Assembly: GCF_028713855.1 (NCBI RefSeq)
Contig: NZ_JAQTNN010000003.1
Coordinates: 124,001 to 188,000 of the forward strand
Length of the DNA: 64,000 nt
Source: Sulfuricurvum sp.
GTDB taxonomy: Bacteria; Campylobacterota; Campylobacteria; Campylobacterales; Sulfurimonadaceae
Direction of reading: 5' to 3'
The position numbers and the translations under genes are program-made. The notes under the pieces were generated by a model that did not search any database, was not told where the DNA came from, and was given only the letters and a program-made list of their open reading frames with translations. This document shows, piece by piece, positions 1-9,112 of the stretch (positions are counted from its first letter, which is position 1; each line of letters starts with the position of its first letter).

Positions 1-111
1 CCAGAGCAGATTTTGGCGATTAGAAATGACTATGATCTATTTATAAGACATTACACTGAAGGTACAGATGAAACTGTTATGTTTTTTATTCCAAAACAAA
101 TGCATGGATAA
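1..111 (+). CDS. C-terminal end of an unrecognised protein (partial)
   Basis: An open frame runs from the first base to a TAA at 109-111 and encodes the last 36 residues of a protein whose start lies outside the window. The tail ends in FFIPKQMHG. It stops three bases before the ATG of the next gene, so it is probably the preceding member of the same polysaccharide operon. The fragment is too short to assign a family. Confidence 0.6.
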   Translation, partial: PEQILAIRNDYDLFIRHYTEGTDETVMFFIPKQMHG

Positions 112-114
112 ATC

Positions 115-1011
115 ATGAATCAAAAATATATTATTTATACTGGTTCTTTTAATATAAAAATCGGTGGGATCATTGCTCTACATAGACTATGTGATTTATT
201 AAATCAAAATAATGAAAAAGCTTTTTTATGGAATTGGGATAAACCTATTTTTAGTCGAAAGAGACCTATTGAGTTTATAATCAAATATCTAAAATACTTT
301 CGTCGTAATTTACGTCATCCATTTCAATTTATGCCTAATTTCAACACACCAATGGCAAGATTTAACGATATCAAAAACTCTATCGTCATATACCCTGAAA
401 CGATAGATGGGAATCCTTTGAATGCAGATTATGTCGTTCGATGGTTTCTGCATAAACCTGGATATCATACAGGAAAAATATTATACGGGCACAATGAATT
501 GTATTTTTTCTATCAAACAGTCTTTAATAATACTGAAATAAACCCACATAAAGATCATTTACTGCAAACAATTTTTATTTTAGATGATATATATAAGCAA
601 ACAAATTTTGGTTCCAGAAAAGGGACATGCTATATTTTACGTAAAGGCAAAGGACGTACAATAGTCCATGACTTAAATGATTCTATACTTGTGGATGAAT
701 TATCCCATGAAGAAATGGCAAAAATATTCAATCAAGTTGAAATGTGTATATCATATGATACCTATACTATGTACTCACAATTTGCGGCCTTATGCGGTGC
801 AATTTCAGTTATCATACCAGAAGAAAATGTTTCAAAAACAGAATGGTACCCTGATGAAAAAATATATTACGGCCTTGCTTATGGCTTCGACAATATCCCC
901 TACGCATTGGCAACAAGATCACTATTACTACCAACTCTAAAAGAACAAGAAAAAAAAGCTAATCAAACTGTTCACAATTTTATTCAAAAATGTAATGAAT
1001 ATTTTATATAA
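115..1011 (+). CDS. glycosyltransferase-like protein (GT-B type, WavQ-like)
   Basis: This 298-residue protein has no signal peptide or membrane segment and is probably cytoplasmic. The N-terminus (YTGSFNIKIGGIIALHRL) resembles the first Rossmann repeat of GT-B glycosyltransferases. A central PETIDGNPLNADYVVRWFLH block resembles proteins of the WavQ-like group in lipopolysaccharide loci. The C-terminal segment around residues 212-240 (SYDTYTMYSQFAALCGA) would be the donor-sugar half. It follows the partial gene after 3 bp and precedes another transferase after 2 bp, so the three are likely cotranscribed. The gene is markedly AT-rich compared with the rest of the window, which fits a horizontally exchanged surface-sugar gene. 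The sugar and acceptor cannot be told from the sequence. Confidence 0.6.
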   Translation: MNQKYIIYTGSFNIKIGGIIALHRLCDLLNQNNEKAFLWNWDKPIFSRKRPIEFIIKYLKYFRRNLRHPFQFMPNFNTPMARFNDIKNSIVIYPETIDGNPLNADYVVRWFLHKPGYHTGKILYGHNELYFFYQTVFNNTEINPHKDHLLQTIFILDDIYKQTNFGSRKGTCYILRKGKGRTIVHDLNDSILVDELSHEEMAKIFNQVEMCISYDTYTMYSQFAALCGAISVIIPEENVSKTEWYPDEKIYYGLAYGFDNIPYALATRSLLLPTLKEQEKKANQTVHNFIQKCNEYFI

Positions 1012-1013
1012 GA

Positions 1014-1811
1014 ATGAGAGAAAACTTGAAAAATATCAATAACTACAAGCCGGTAAAAAACTTTTCAGTCTGCACTCTCGTCACTAATTTTGACGAGTTT
1101 CAAGAAATGATTACATCGTTCCAAAGAGCCGGGTTTAATGATGAAAATACTGAATTTATCTACGTCGACAACTCAAACAGCAACACCGATGATGGGTTCA
1201 GCGGACTCAATAAATTTCTTAATCTTGCCAGCGGAAAATACATCATTATATGTCATCAGGATATCCTTCTCAAATACGACAATATCGATGTTCTTAACCA
1301 CTGTATCGCAGAACTTGATATACTCGATCCACATTGGGCAATTTTGGGAAATGCAGGTTTTAACGGATTAACTGAAAAATACTGCCGTATCAGTGATCCT
1401 TGGGGGGAGAATACAAAAATCGGGCAATTTCCCGCAAAAGTCAAAAGTCTGGATGAGAATTTTTTACTCATTAAAAATGAAGCCAATCTGGCTCTTTCGC
1501 ACGATCTAAACGGATTTCATATGTACGGCACAGACTTATGTACTATCGCCTCTTTCTTAGGGTGGAATGCCTATGTTATCGATTTCCATCTCCATCATAA
1601 AAGCGGTGGAAATTGCAATGAGAGTTTTACGCTGGCTAAAAAATCTTTTATTGATAAATATTCAAAATTGCTTTCTATATTATACATCCGTACCACATGT
1701 ACACCGATGATAATTACTTCAAGCCCTTTTTTAAATCGGCTTTTAAACCGAAAAATTATTTACAGTATCCGAAAACGTATTGAGACATTATTCTCAATTA
1801 ACCTGAGCTAA
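1014..1811 (+). CDS. glycosyltransferase family 2-like protein
   Basis: This 265-residue protein looks like a GT-A fold transferase. An N-terminal strand (FSVCTLVTNFDEF) is followed by a variable loop (FIYVDNSNSN) and the segment YIIICHQDILL, where the QD pair occupies the place of the DxD metal and nucleotide-sugar site. The second half contains HDLNGFHMYGTDLC and a His-rich DFHLHHKSGGN, common in GT2-like proteins of surface polysaccharide loci. No membrane helix is obvious. The start is 2 bp after the preceding stop and the stop is 2 bp before the MBOAT gene, which indicates one operon. Substrate unknown. Confidence 0.7.
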   Translation: MRENLKNINNYKPVKNFSVCTLVTNFDEFQEMITSFQRAGFNDENTEFIYVDNSNSNTDDGFSGLNKFLNLASGKYIIICHQDILLKYDNIDVLNHCIAELDILDPHWAILGNAGFNGLTEKYCRISDPWGENTKIGQFPAKVKSLDENFLLIKNEANLALSHDLNGFHMYGTDLCTIASFLGWNAYVIDFHLHHKSGGNCNESFTLAKKSFIDKYSKLLSILYIRTTCTPMIITSSPFLNRLLNRKIIYSIRKRIETLFSINLS

Positions 1812-1813
1812 AA

Positions 1814-3286
1814 ATGCTATTTAACAGTTATGAGTTTATCTTTCTCTTTTTGCCGGTAACCTTTTTTTTCTATTTTTGGCTCAATAAAAAACGTCTTACA
1901 CAAGCTTCCAAGGGATGGATGGTATTTGCCTCGCTCTTTTTCTACTCATGGTGGAATATCATCTATTTACCTCTTATTTTAGGATCTATCCTCTTTAATT
2001 TTACCGTAGGTTCTACTCTCTCAAAGATGGATGGATCTCAATCCACGATTAAAAAAAGCATCCCTCGAAAAACCCTTTTAGCTTTTGGGCTTACTTCCAA
2101 CATTCTTCTCCTTGGCTATTTCAAATATATGGACTTTTTTATTACCAATACTAATCTTCTTATAGGTACACAGTGGGATCTGGTGCACATTGTCCTTCCT
2201 CTTGGGATCAGTTTTTTCACTTTTACTCAAATAGCCTATCTGGTGGATACTTATCGTAATGAAGTCAAAGAGATGGATTATCTCAACTATACCCTGTTCG
2301 TCACTTTCTTCCCTCATTTGCTCGCCGGTCCGATCCTCCATCACAAAGAGATGATGCCTCAATTTGATTCACTCAAAAATAAAGTCATTAATTATCGTAA
2401 TGTTTCTGCGGGACTCTTTCTTTTTTCTATCGGTTTGTTTAAAAAGATTGTCATTGCCGATACGTTTGCCGGATGGGCCAATACCGGATTTGATACTGCT
2501 TCAACCCTTAATTTTCTTGAAGCATGGGCAACAAGTCTGAGCTATACTTTTCAGCTTTATTTTGATTTTAGCGGTTATACCGATATGGCATTAGGGGTTG
2601 CTTTGATGTTTAATATCAGACTCCCTATCAACTTTAACAGCCCTTATAAAGCACTCTCTATCCAAGATTTCTGGAGACGTTGGCATATTACGCTATCACG
2701 TTTTTTACGTGATTACATCTATATCCCTCTTGGCGGAAATCGTAAAGGGGAATTGCACACCTATGCAAACCTTTTCACGGTATTTTTAATCGGGGGGCTT
2801 TGGCATGGTGCGAGTTGGATGTTTGTTATTTGGGGTGCACTGCACGGCTTTGCCATTGTAATTCACCGTGCATGGCAGCAAATGGGGCTGTCTATGAATA
2901 AATGGCTCGCATGGTTTATCACCTTTAACTTTGTTAATATCGCTTGGATATTTTTTAGAGCCAAAGATTGGGAACAAGTAACTAAAATATTGAACGGAAT
3001 GGTATATGGAGATATTATTTTTTCTGACAAATTAGAGAATAAGTTTTTCTTCTTAAAAAACATCGGCATTGAGTTCGGCCAGTTTATGATGCATTTGGGG
3101 GGAAGTGCTTCCACTTGGGTTTGGATAATATGTGCCAGTATAATTCTTCTAATGACATCGAATTCAGTTAAGCTCACAAAAGAGTTCAAACCGACTTGGC
3201 TCAACCTAATTTATTCACTTGCAGTCTTGTTAACCGCTATGTCAATGATGTCTCGCGTTTCTGAGTTTTTGTATTTCAATTTCTAG
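1814..3286 (+). CDS. MBOAT family O-acyltransferase (AlgI-like)
   Basis: This 490-residue polytopic membrane protein belongs to the membrane-bound O-acyltransferase family of AlgI/DltB type. Visible hallmarks are FFPHLLAGPILHH near residue 170, the loop SPYKALSIQDFWRRWHITLS, FLRDYIYIPLGGN, and LWHGASW with the catalytic His at residue 331. About ten hydrophobic stretches are seen. AlgI-type proteins pass acetyl groups across the inner membrane to periplasmic SGNH acetyltransferases, which esterify an exopolysaccharide or O-antigen. The two genes immediately downstream encode anchored SGNH proteins, which fits this job. The fold and family are clear; the modified polymer is not known. Confidence 0.9.
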   Translation: MLFNSYEFIFLFLPVTFFFYFWLNKKRLTQASKGWMVFASLFFYSWWNIIYLPLILGSILFNFTVGSTLSKMDGSQSTIKKSIPRKTLLAFGLTSNILLLGYFKYMDFFITNTNLLIGTQWDLVHIVLPLGISFFTFTQIAYLVDTYRNEVKEMDYLNYTLFVTFFPHLLAGPILHHKEMMPQFDSLKNKVINYRNVSAGLFLFSIGLFKKIVIADTFAGWANTGFDTASTLNFLEAWATSLSYTFQLYFDFSGYTDMALGVALMFNIRLPINFNSPYKALSIQDFWRRWHITLSRFLRDYIYIPLGGNRKGELHTYANLFTVFLIGGLWHGASWMFVIWGALHGFAIVIHRAWQQMGLSMNKWLAWFITFNFVNIAWIFFRAKDWEQVTKILNGMVYGDIIFSDKLENKFFFLKNIGIEFGQFMMHLGGSASTWVWIICASIILLMTSNSVKLTKEFKPTWLNLIYSLAVLLTAMSMMSRVSEFLYFNF

Positions 3287-3294
3287 GGATTCGC

Positions 3295-4383
3295 TTGAGC
3301 AAAAGAATATCTTATCAAAAATTTTTCTTTCTTTTTTTACTAGTGGTCTCTCTATTCCTTGTATATCATCTCTCAATATGGTATTTTTTTACATCAAAAA
3401 TCTTTAATGTATTACCATACCATGTTGGTGATTTAGGAAGAATGAGCTACCAGATCCATTCATTAGTTCCGAGAATCGAGCAGCATACTCTGCCACGTAA
3501 ACATTTTGATAAAAATAATTGGAAAAATGAACCGATTGATCTCATTACGATAGGCGACTCTTTTTCGAATGGAGGCGGGGGAGGTAAAAACCCTTATTAC
3601 CAAGACTTTATAGCAACATCACAACAAATAAATGTTTTGAATATTCAAAATATTAATAATTTTAGCTATATAGATACGATTCGTTATCTGCATCAAAAAC
3701 AATGGTTCAATAAAATCAAACCCAAAGCCATTCTTATTGAAAGTGTAGCAAGAGAAGCAATCAATCATCTCCCATCACATCATCATACAATTTCAACTAA
3801 TGATGATCTATTATTTAGTCAAATTTTCAAAAAAAACAACTGTACATATTTTCCGAAACCTTTAATAATTAATACAGCTAACTACAAAGCGCCTTACTAT
3901 TACATCAAATATCATTTTTCACCAAGAGCCAACAAAGAAGTATATAAATTTGATCTTAGCAAAAATCTTTTTACTGCGACCGATCCAAATCACCTTCTTG
4001 TCTATAACGATGATTTAAAAAATATTAATATCATGAATAATAAAACTATTACTCAATTGAATCAAGAGTTGAATACTCTCGCCAATGAATTAAAGAAAGA
4101 TGGTATTGTATTGATTTTTATGCCCGTTGTTGACAAATATGATCTCTATTATGACTGGATAGAAGAAAAAAATATTTATCCTAAAAATCCATTCTTTCTT
4201 CTGCTAAGACAACAAAAACAAAATTACATAGTTGTGGATACAAAAGCTATTTTGCATCCATTGATCGAAAAGAATATACAAGATATTTATTACGCCGATG
4301 ATTCCCATTGGACCTACAAGGCATCTGAGTATATCGCAAACAGTAAACTATGGAATGTGTGCAAGCATTCTAATGACATCTAA
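3295..4383 (+). CDS. membrane-anchored SGNH hydrolase-like protein (AlgJ/AlgX-type)
   Basis: This 362-residue protein has a single N-terminal membrane segment (about residues 9-30) followed by a periplasmic domain. The motif TIGDSFSNGG puts a candidate nucleophile at Ser89, and DDSHW at residues 335-339 supplies the Asp/His pair, so all elements of an SGNH catalytic triad are present. Proteins of this kind take acetyl groups from an MBOAT partner and transfer them to a polysaccharide. The start is a TTG at 3295, 8 bp after the MBOAT stop; no ATG lies nearby upstream in frame. It overlaps the next gene by 11 bp. The gene is AT-rich like the first transferase. Confidence 0.75.
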   Translation: MSKRISYQKFFFLFLLVVSLFLVYHLSIWYFFTSKIFNVLPYHVGDLGRMSYQIHSLVPRIEQHTLPRKHFDKNNWKNEPIDLITIGDSFSNGGGGGKNPYYQDFIATSQQINVLNIQNINNFSYIDTIRYLHQKQWFNKIKPKAILIESVAREAINHLPSHHHTISTNDDLLFSQIFKKNNCTYFPKPLIINTANYKAPYYYIKYHFSPRANKEVYKFDLSKNLFTATDPNHLLVYNDDLKNINIMNNKTITQLNQELNTLANELKKDGIVLIFMPVVDKYDLYYDWIEEKNIYPKNPFFLLLRQQKQNYIVVDTKAILHPLIEKNIQDIYYADDSHWTYKASEYIANSKLWNVCKHSNDI

Positions 4384-5476
4384 ATTAAAAAGGCAAATAT
4401 TGAAACATAGTTTTTTTTCTTATTTATTTGTGACTCTTACTCTGTTTCTATTTGCAGGAATTGGCGCGGTTAATTATATTATTGACCCGTATGGATACAA
4501 CAATGCATTTCATTTAAAAATCAATGCCATAAAAAAAACACAAAACGAACGAAATGATAAGTTTAAACTGTTATCTAAATATCCTCATGCAGAGAGTTTT
4601 GTGTTTGGTTCCTCTCGGGCGCTGCGCCTCAATCCGGATATTGTTACCTCTTTAACGGGAAATGAAACTCTTAATACTGCATTTTGCGGTGCATCAGCCG
4701 ATGAATATTATCTGTACATCAAATATCTTATTCAGACAAAAAAAGTTAAAAATATTATTATCGCCGTTGATTTGTTTGCCTACGCGGATGGATATGAATC
4801 AGATTCTACTCTACCGGAATCGCTCCTCTCTTATTTTCATCTCAATAACAAGTATCATATTTCTTCTTATTTCACTTATGACTCTCTACGAGATTCCGTT
4901 AAAACTATTAAAGTGAATCGCAATACTAAAGTCTCTTTAAAGAGTGCGTATTCGTCTCATGGACAAGCAATACAGTATGAATACCTCGATGCATTGAAAG
5001 ATAAGGAGTTAATAAAACGCTATACACAACGAAACGTAGTAGATCAACCTCCCTATTGGAATACGCGAAGAGACACACTATCAAAGGAGAGACTGTCTCA
5101 ACTCATTGAAATAAAAAAGCTATGTGATCAAAATGGGATTCATCTTTATCTATTTACGAGTCCGTTATGGATCAAACAAATCACGATGAAGCAAAATAAA
5201 TTTTTTCTTCAAAAAAAACTATTGCAGTACATCGTACAAAACGTTCAACCCGTTTGGGATTATAATGGTATAACCGCCATCAATACTGATCCTTACGCCC
5301 ATCAAGATCAATTCCATTTTTCATGCGTTACAGGAGATTCCATTTTAACCGAAATAATAAGCGGAAAGCCCATAATTAAAAACTATGCCGGAACCTATGT
5401 GACACAGCAAAATATACGTGAATATCTAAATCAAACCGATCAGAAATTACAAAAATATTTAAACACAGTTCACTGA
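4373..5476 (+). CDS. second membrane-anchored SGNH-like protein of the acetylation cluster
   Basis: The ATG at 4373 overlaps the preceding stop by 11 bp and gives 367 residues. An in-frame ATG at 4298 exists but lies inside the upstream gene and would put an unlikely leader before the membrane segment. Residues 15-35 form one helix, then comes a periplasmic domain with FGSSRALRL (GSS at 79-81 in place of GDS) and DQFHF near the C-terminus, in place of the DxxH block. This suggests a divergent SGNH fold. It may be a second acetyltransferase or an accessory esterase for the same polymer. Its 3' end overlaps the convergent GT9 gene by 18 bp. Confidence 0.65.
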   Translation: MTSKLKRQILKHSFFSYLFVTLTLFLFAGIGAVNYIIDPYGYNNAFHLKINAIKKTQNERNDKFKLLSKYPHAESFVFGSSRALRLNPDIVTSLTGNETLNTAFCGASADEYYLYIKYLIQTKKVKNIIIAVDLFAYADGYESDSTLPESLLSYFHLNNKYHISSYFTYDSLRDSVKTIKVNRNTKVSLKSAYSSHGQAIQYEYLDALKDKELIKRYTQRNVVDQPPYWNTRRDTLSKERLSQLIEIKKLCDQNGIHLYLFTSPLWIKQITMKQNKFFLQKKLLQYIVQNVQPVWDYNGITAINTDPYAHQDQFHFSCVTGDSILTEIISGKPIIKNYAGTYVTQQNIREYLNQTDQKLQKYLNTVH

Positions 5477-6463
5477 TTTTTGTACAGTTTTTACAACATT
5501 TTCGACAGAAGGGATCGAACCGTCCACATTATAAACAGCATAATGCATTTGAGGATTTGGCAAATAGCGGTATGGGACGGTAGAAAAAAAGAGTCCAACG
5601 GTTTTTGTTCCGGCGGCAATCGCCATATTCCGTATTCCCGTGTCATTACAGACAACGACCTCCGAAGCTCCGAGATATGACATTGTCTCATCCAGCGGAA
5701 GCGGGCTACTTTTATAAACGTTCGTCAATGTGCTTAATTCGAAGAAATCGTCGTCGACTTTTTCATTTTCTCCTATCCCTTCCAAGATAACATGCTGATA
5801 GTTTGGAAGTGTGAGCGATAGCGTATGAATTAAATCTCTAAAATGCTCTATCGGCCATTGTTTTGTCGGCGTTGATGCTCCCATAAAATAGATGATTCGC
5901 TGTTCTTTTTTCTCTGCCGTATCGTATCCATAATCGTATTCACTGTATTTTGGAGCACCGAGAATGTAGAGCATGTGCAGCAACGTCTCAACTTCCGGTA
6001 CCAAGTCCGAACGTAAAAGCGAAATATCATAGAGTAAATAATTTTTCAACTGTCGATATGGAAAGCCGATTTTTAATTTTGCTTTTGTAAAGATACTAAC
6101 CATTCCCGATGATGACGTATCCGCCATATCAAAAAGTAAATCGTGTTCGCCCAACTCTCGTATTTGTTTTAAACGGGAGAAAAAAGAGGTTTTTTTACCG
6201 CCGATTTTTTTATCGACAACATGCACCTGATCGACTAAATCGGTCGGAGTCCCATAACTATAGTTACTCACAATACTCAATGTTATTTTTGCATTCGGAA
6301 AAAAAGTGCGTGCTTGCAGTAAAAAGGGACGTAATACCATCATATCCCCAATGGCCGCATGACGGATGATAGCGATAGAACGGACGGATTCGGGAGAGAT
6401 TCCGGCTGCTATTTGTTTTGCTTTTTTAGATGCCCATGCACCTTTTTCAAACCATAATTTCAT
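5459..6463 (-). CDS. glycosyltransferase family 9 (heptosyltransferase-like)
   Basis: This 334-residue protein resembles ADP-heptose transferases of GT9. It has the N-terminal IAIIRHAAIGDMMVLRPFL, where GD is the conserved acceptor-side motif, a middle FMGASTPTKQWP donor loop, and the C-terminal VVCNDTGIRNMAIAAGT (family pattern NDTGxxH/N). It probably adds a heptose or related sugar to the lipopolysaccharide core in the cytoplasm. It is the last gene of a four-gene minus-strand run, 3 bp after the GT4 gene. The usual His after NDTG is replaced by Asn, so its donor may not be ADP-heptose. Confidence 0.8.
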   Translation of the reverse strand: MKLWFEKGAWASKKAKQIAAGISPESVRSIAIIRHAAIGDMMVLRPFLLQARTFFPNAKITLSIVSNYSYGTPTDLVDQVHVVDKKIGGKKTSFFSRLKQIRELGEHDLLFDMADTSSSGMVSIFTKAKLKIGFPYRQLKNYLLYDISLLRSDLVPEVETLLHMLYILGAPKYSEYDYGYDTAEKKEQRIIYFMGASTPTKQWPIEHFRDLIHTLSLTLPNYQHVILEGIGENEKVDDDFFELSTLTNVYKSSPLPLDETMSYLGASEVVVCNDTGIRNMAIAAGTKTVGLFFSTVPYRYLPNPQMHYAVYNVDGSIPSVENVVKTVQKSVNCV

Positions 6464-6466
6464 CTT

Positions 6467-7549
6467 TTACACTTTCAGCAAAATTTGTTGTAACTGTGCA
6501 AACTGCTTTTGACTCTCAAACATTTCCATCGCTTTGTGTTGACCTGCTTTCGCAAACTCCATACGCTTTTGCTGATCGTACGCAAGTGTCTCTAATTTAG
6601 CACTCAAATCATCGCTGTCGAAGGTTTTAAACAGCAATCCGGTTGCCCCGTCATCGATAATCTCCAACGGTCCGCCGCTGTCACTGCCTACGACACACAC
6701 ACCACACATCATCGCTTCGATCAGCACCAGTCCGAATGTCTCTTTGTCCGTTGCCAATACAGCTACATCACACAACTGCATCAACGTCTGCGCTTCGTTC
6801 GTAAATCCAGTAAAGATACCGATGTCACGGTATTCTTCTTTTAATTGCAGCAAATATCCCTCATCCATCGCGTGACCAACGATCAGTGCTTTGGCATCAA
6901 TCCCTTTTTGGGAGAGATTTTTAACCGCTTCGAGCACCAGATGCTGTCCTTTTTGACGCTCTATACGTCCCACAATACCGACCGTGAACGATTGACCTAA
7001 CCCCAACTGCTCACGGCGGGATTTTCGCTCATTCTCAGAAATAATAGAAGGTTGTTCGGCACCGATATAGAGGACTTCCACTTTCGGTCGAATCCCCTCA
7101 GGAATAAATTTTTCAATTTGTGTTTTAACCTGCTGTGTTACCGCAAGCATCATCTCTAAATTTTTATAGAGGAAACGGTGATAAAAATCATCTTTGAAAC
7201 GAGTCATTGTCATATGGCGTGACTGCACGACACGGGGTTTACGATCTGAAATCAGTTTGGCCATAATGGCAAGAGGAAGGTCTTTCGTCCAGTGCAGATG
7301 TAAAACATCGATCTCTTCTTCATCAATAATTCGTGCAAGTGAACGTGCATTAAGCCATGATAAAAGGATATTGCGTTTTTTTAGAGTGTGGTAACGGTAC
7401 TGGGTGTTTTCATAATAACTTTTCAGTTTGCCATTCTCATTAATAATACTGATACAATCCTGATCCAAATAACGCGACGCGCGCATCATATAAAGCTCCA
7501 ACCCTCCCAAATCAGGTGAAAGGCACAGTTCACAGATTTTATTTGCCAC
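6467..7549 (-). CDS. glycosyltransferase family 4
   Basis: This 360-residue GT-B fold retaining glycosyltransferase has an N-terminal domain with GGLELYMMRASRYL, the hinge strand VGIVGRIERQKGQHLVLEAV, and the C-terminal donor-site signature ETFGLVLIEAMMCGVCVVG (EX7E) followed by SGGPLEIIDDGATGLLF. These are typical of cytoplasmic core or O-chain transferases. Its start overlaps the upstream GT2 gene by 11 bp, so translation is probably coupled. The donor sugar cannot be read from the sequence. Confidence 0.88.
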   Translation of the reverse strand: MANKICELCLSPDLGGLELYMMRASRYLDQDCISIINENGKLKSYYENTQYRYHTLKKRNILLSWLNARSLARIIDEEEIDVLHLHWTKDLPLAIMAKLISDRKPRVVQSRHMTMTRFKDDFYHRFLYKNLEMMLAVTQQVKTQIEKFIPEGIRPKVEVLYIGAEQPSIISENERKSRREQLGLGQSFTVGIVGRIERQKGQHLVLEAVKNLSQKGIDAKALIVGHAMDEGYLLQLKEEYRDIGIFTGFTNEAQTLMQLCDVAVLATDKETFGLVLIEAMMCGVCVVGSDSGGPLEIIDDGATGLLFKTFDSDDLSAKLETLAYDQQKRMEFAKAGQHKAMEMFESQKQFAQLQQILLKV

Positions 7550-8300
7550 GTTTGCTCTTTTGTTCTAAATTCATTTCATAGAGTTTGATATATTTGTAAA
7601 AATTGGTTGCCATGTGCGAAAACGCGATGATAAGTCCCGCATACCCGTCCAAAAAACCCCGTTTGAGAATATAGGTGCGGAAAAATGAATAAAGTCCGTT
7701 GAAAAACGCTTTTGCGGGAGAAGAGGATTTTTTGCCGACATTATCGGTCGCGAACAGTGTCGAATAGCGATCGAGCTTAACAATAAAATCAGAGATGCTC
7801 ATATAGCTGTAATGTTTCATATTGCCATTTAGCAACGCCGTTTTCATCCCCTCATCCATAATACGTTCATGGACAAAATTATCATTAAAAGCGGTAGTTT
7901 TTTTATGATAAAAGCGGCGAACTTTTTGATTATTCCATCCGCTGTGACGGATCGGTATCTCTTTGTAATAGGCCAAGGAGTTGATCAAATAAACCGTATT
8001 GGTATCAAACGTATCATTTTTTAACGTCTTCATCAGCTCGGTATCAACCTCTTCATCGCTGTCAATACTCAATATCCAATCATATTTGGCATAGCCTGCC
8101 GCACGGTTTTTCGTCGTCCCGAATCCGTCAAATTCCCCTTCGATCAGATGAACATTCGAATACTCCCGCGCTATTGCCTGCGTACCATCGGTTGAGCCGT
8201 TGTCATAGACAACCACATCATCAAACTCACGTAAACTTTCCAATGTTTTACGGATTGTCCGTGTTCCATTTTTTACAATCATTACGCACGATACATTCAT
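7539..8300 (-). CDS. glycosyltransferase family 2, WaaE/KdtX-like
   Basis: This 253-residue GT-A protein starts with VSCVMIVKNGTRTIRKTLES and carries VVVYDNGSTDGT and SIDSDEEV, the nucleotide-sugar and DxD-type metal sites. The remainder (SGWNNQKVRRFYHKK, HERIMDEG) is characteristic of the WaaE-type beta-1,4-glucosyltransferases that modify inner-core heptose. The C-terminal part contains an amphipathic region (AFFNGLYSFFRTYILKRGFLDG) that may bind the membrane. It sits 1 bp after the deacetylase gene and overlaps the GT4 gene. Family assignment is firm, exact linkage is not. Confidence 0.85.
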   Translation of the reverse strand: MNVSCVMIVKNGTRTIRKTLESLREFDDVVVYDNGSTDGTQAIAREYSNVHLIEGEFDGFGTTKNRAAGYAKYDWILSIDSDEEVDTELMKTLKNDTFDTNTVYLINSLAYYKEIPIRHSGWNNQKVRRFYHKKTTAFNDNFVHERIMDEGMKTALLNGNMKHYSYMSISDFIVKLDRYSTLFATDNVGKKSSSPAKAFFNGLYSFFRTYILKRGFLDGYAGLIIAFSHMATNFYKYIKLYEMNLEQKSKRGK

Positions 8301-8301
8301 C

Positions 8302-9039
8302 TTAACTCTTTACTAATTTAATCATTGTTTTCAACCAAAATCCAAACCATTTACGAAATGTGAATAATGTATCAGGCGTTTTAAGAGCATCCCCCTTGAT
8401 CCGATAAATCAGCCCGCCGATCCCGTTCCACGAAGGATTCAGAGCATTTCCGATTCGCAATACATAAGGGTAATGTTCACGAGCCAACACAATAGCAGCA
8501 TCATTGTATTTTCCAAAAGGGAGGACAAAAGAGGTGATTCTCATCCCCAGTTTTTCTTCGAGAAGTAGTTTGGAACCAACTATTTCCTCTCTCAGATTAG
8601 TCCCCTCATCTATTAGATTTACATGGTTCATCGAATGAGAGGCTACCATCACGTGTCCGCTTTGTACCATCTCCCGAAGTTCAACATAGGTACAAAACGG
8701 GATATACGTTTTGTAATTTTCACCTTCATAAATCTCATGATGTTTAAGTGAAAGGCGAATTTCCGGATCAAGATTTGTCTCATCGAGAATATAAGCGGCA
8801 GGTACAGCAAGCAAAGCTTTTAAATTGTATTTTTGAAGCAAGGGAAATACATAATGGTAAAAATCAAAATAGGCATCATCAAAAGTTAAACAAATCGAAG
8901 CGGAAGAAGATGTTTCCCCTGGGAAAAGGGTGGTATAGCGCTGGGCAATCAAACGTAAATGTGCGTCCATCATTGTATCCGTATTGGATAATGGCAAATC
9001 ATCACTGTTGATATGATGGTACATCACGACAGGGAGCAT
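8302..9039 (-). CDS. polysaccharide deacetylase family protein (NodB fold)
   Basis: This 245-residue protein has the motifs of carbohydrate esterase family 4. These are VMYHHI at the N-terminus, ICLTFDDAY (motif 1, catalytic and metal Asp), SHSMNH (motif 2, metal-binding His pair) and VLPFGKYND (motif 3). No signal peptide is visible, so it may act on a cytoplasmic, lipid-linked glycan rather than on exported polymer. It heads a minus-strand set of four core-sugar genes and is divergent from the kinase gene at 9113. Target sugar unknown. Confidence 0.85.
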   Translation of the reverse strand: MLPVVMYHHINSDDLPLSNTDTMMDAHLRLIAQRYTTLFPGETSSSASICLTFDDAYFDFYHYVFPLLQKYNLKALLAVPAAYILDETNLDPEIRLSLKHHEIYEGENYKTYIPFCTYVELREMVQSGHVMVASHSMNHVNLIDEGTNLREEIVGSKLLLEEKLGMRITSFVLPFGKYNDAAIVLAREHYPYVLRIGNALNPSWNGIGGLIYRIKGDALKTPDTLFTFRKWFGFWLKTMIKLVKS

Positions 9040-9076
9040 TCACATCCTAATTTTGAAGTGTTTCAGGAATAATAAA

Positions 9077-9085
9077 GTATCATAC
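9077..9085. promoter_or_regulatory. possible shared -10 region for the deacetylase and kinase genes
   Basis: The odd-centred palindrome GTATCATAC contains TATCAT on the plus strand and TATGAT on the minus strand. It sits between divergent genes starting at 9039 and 9113, so one element could serve both directions. There is no supporting -35 box. This is a weaker case than the other divergent pairs in the window. Confidence 0.3.
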
Positions 9086-9112
9086 CATACCCTCACTTAC
9101 TCAAAGGTCAGT

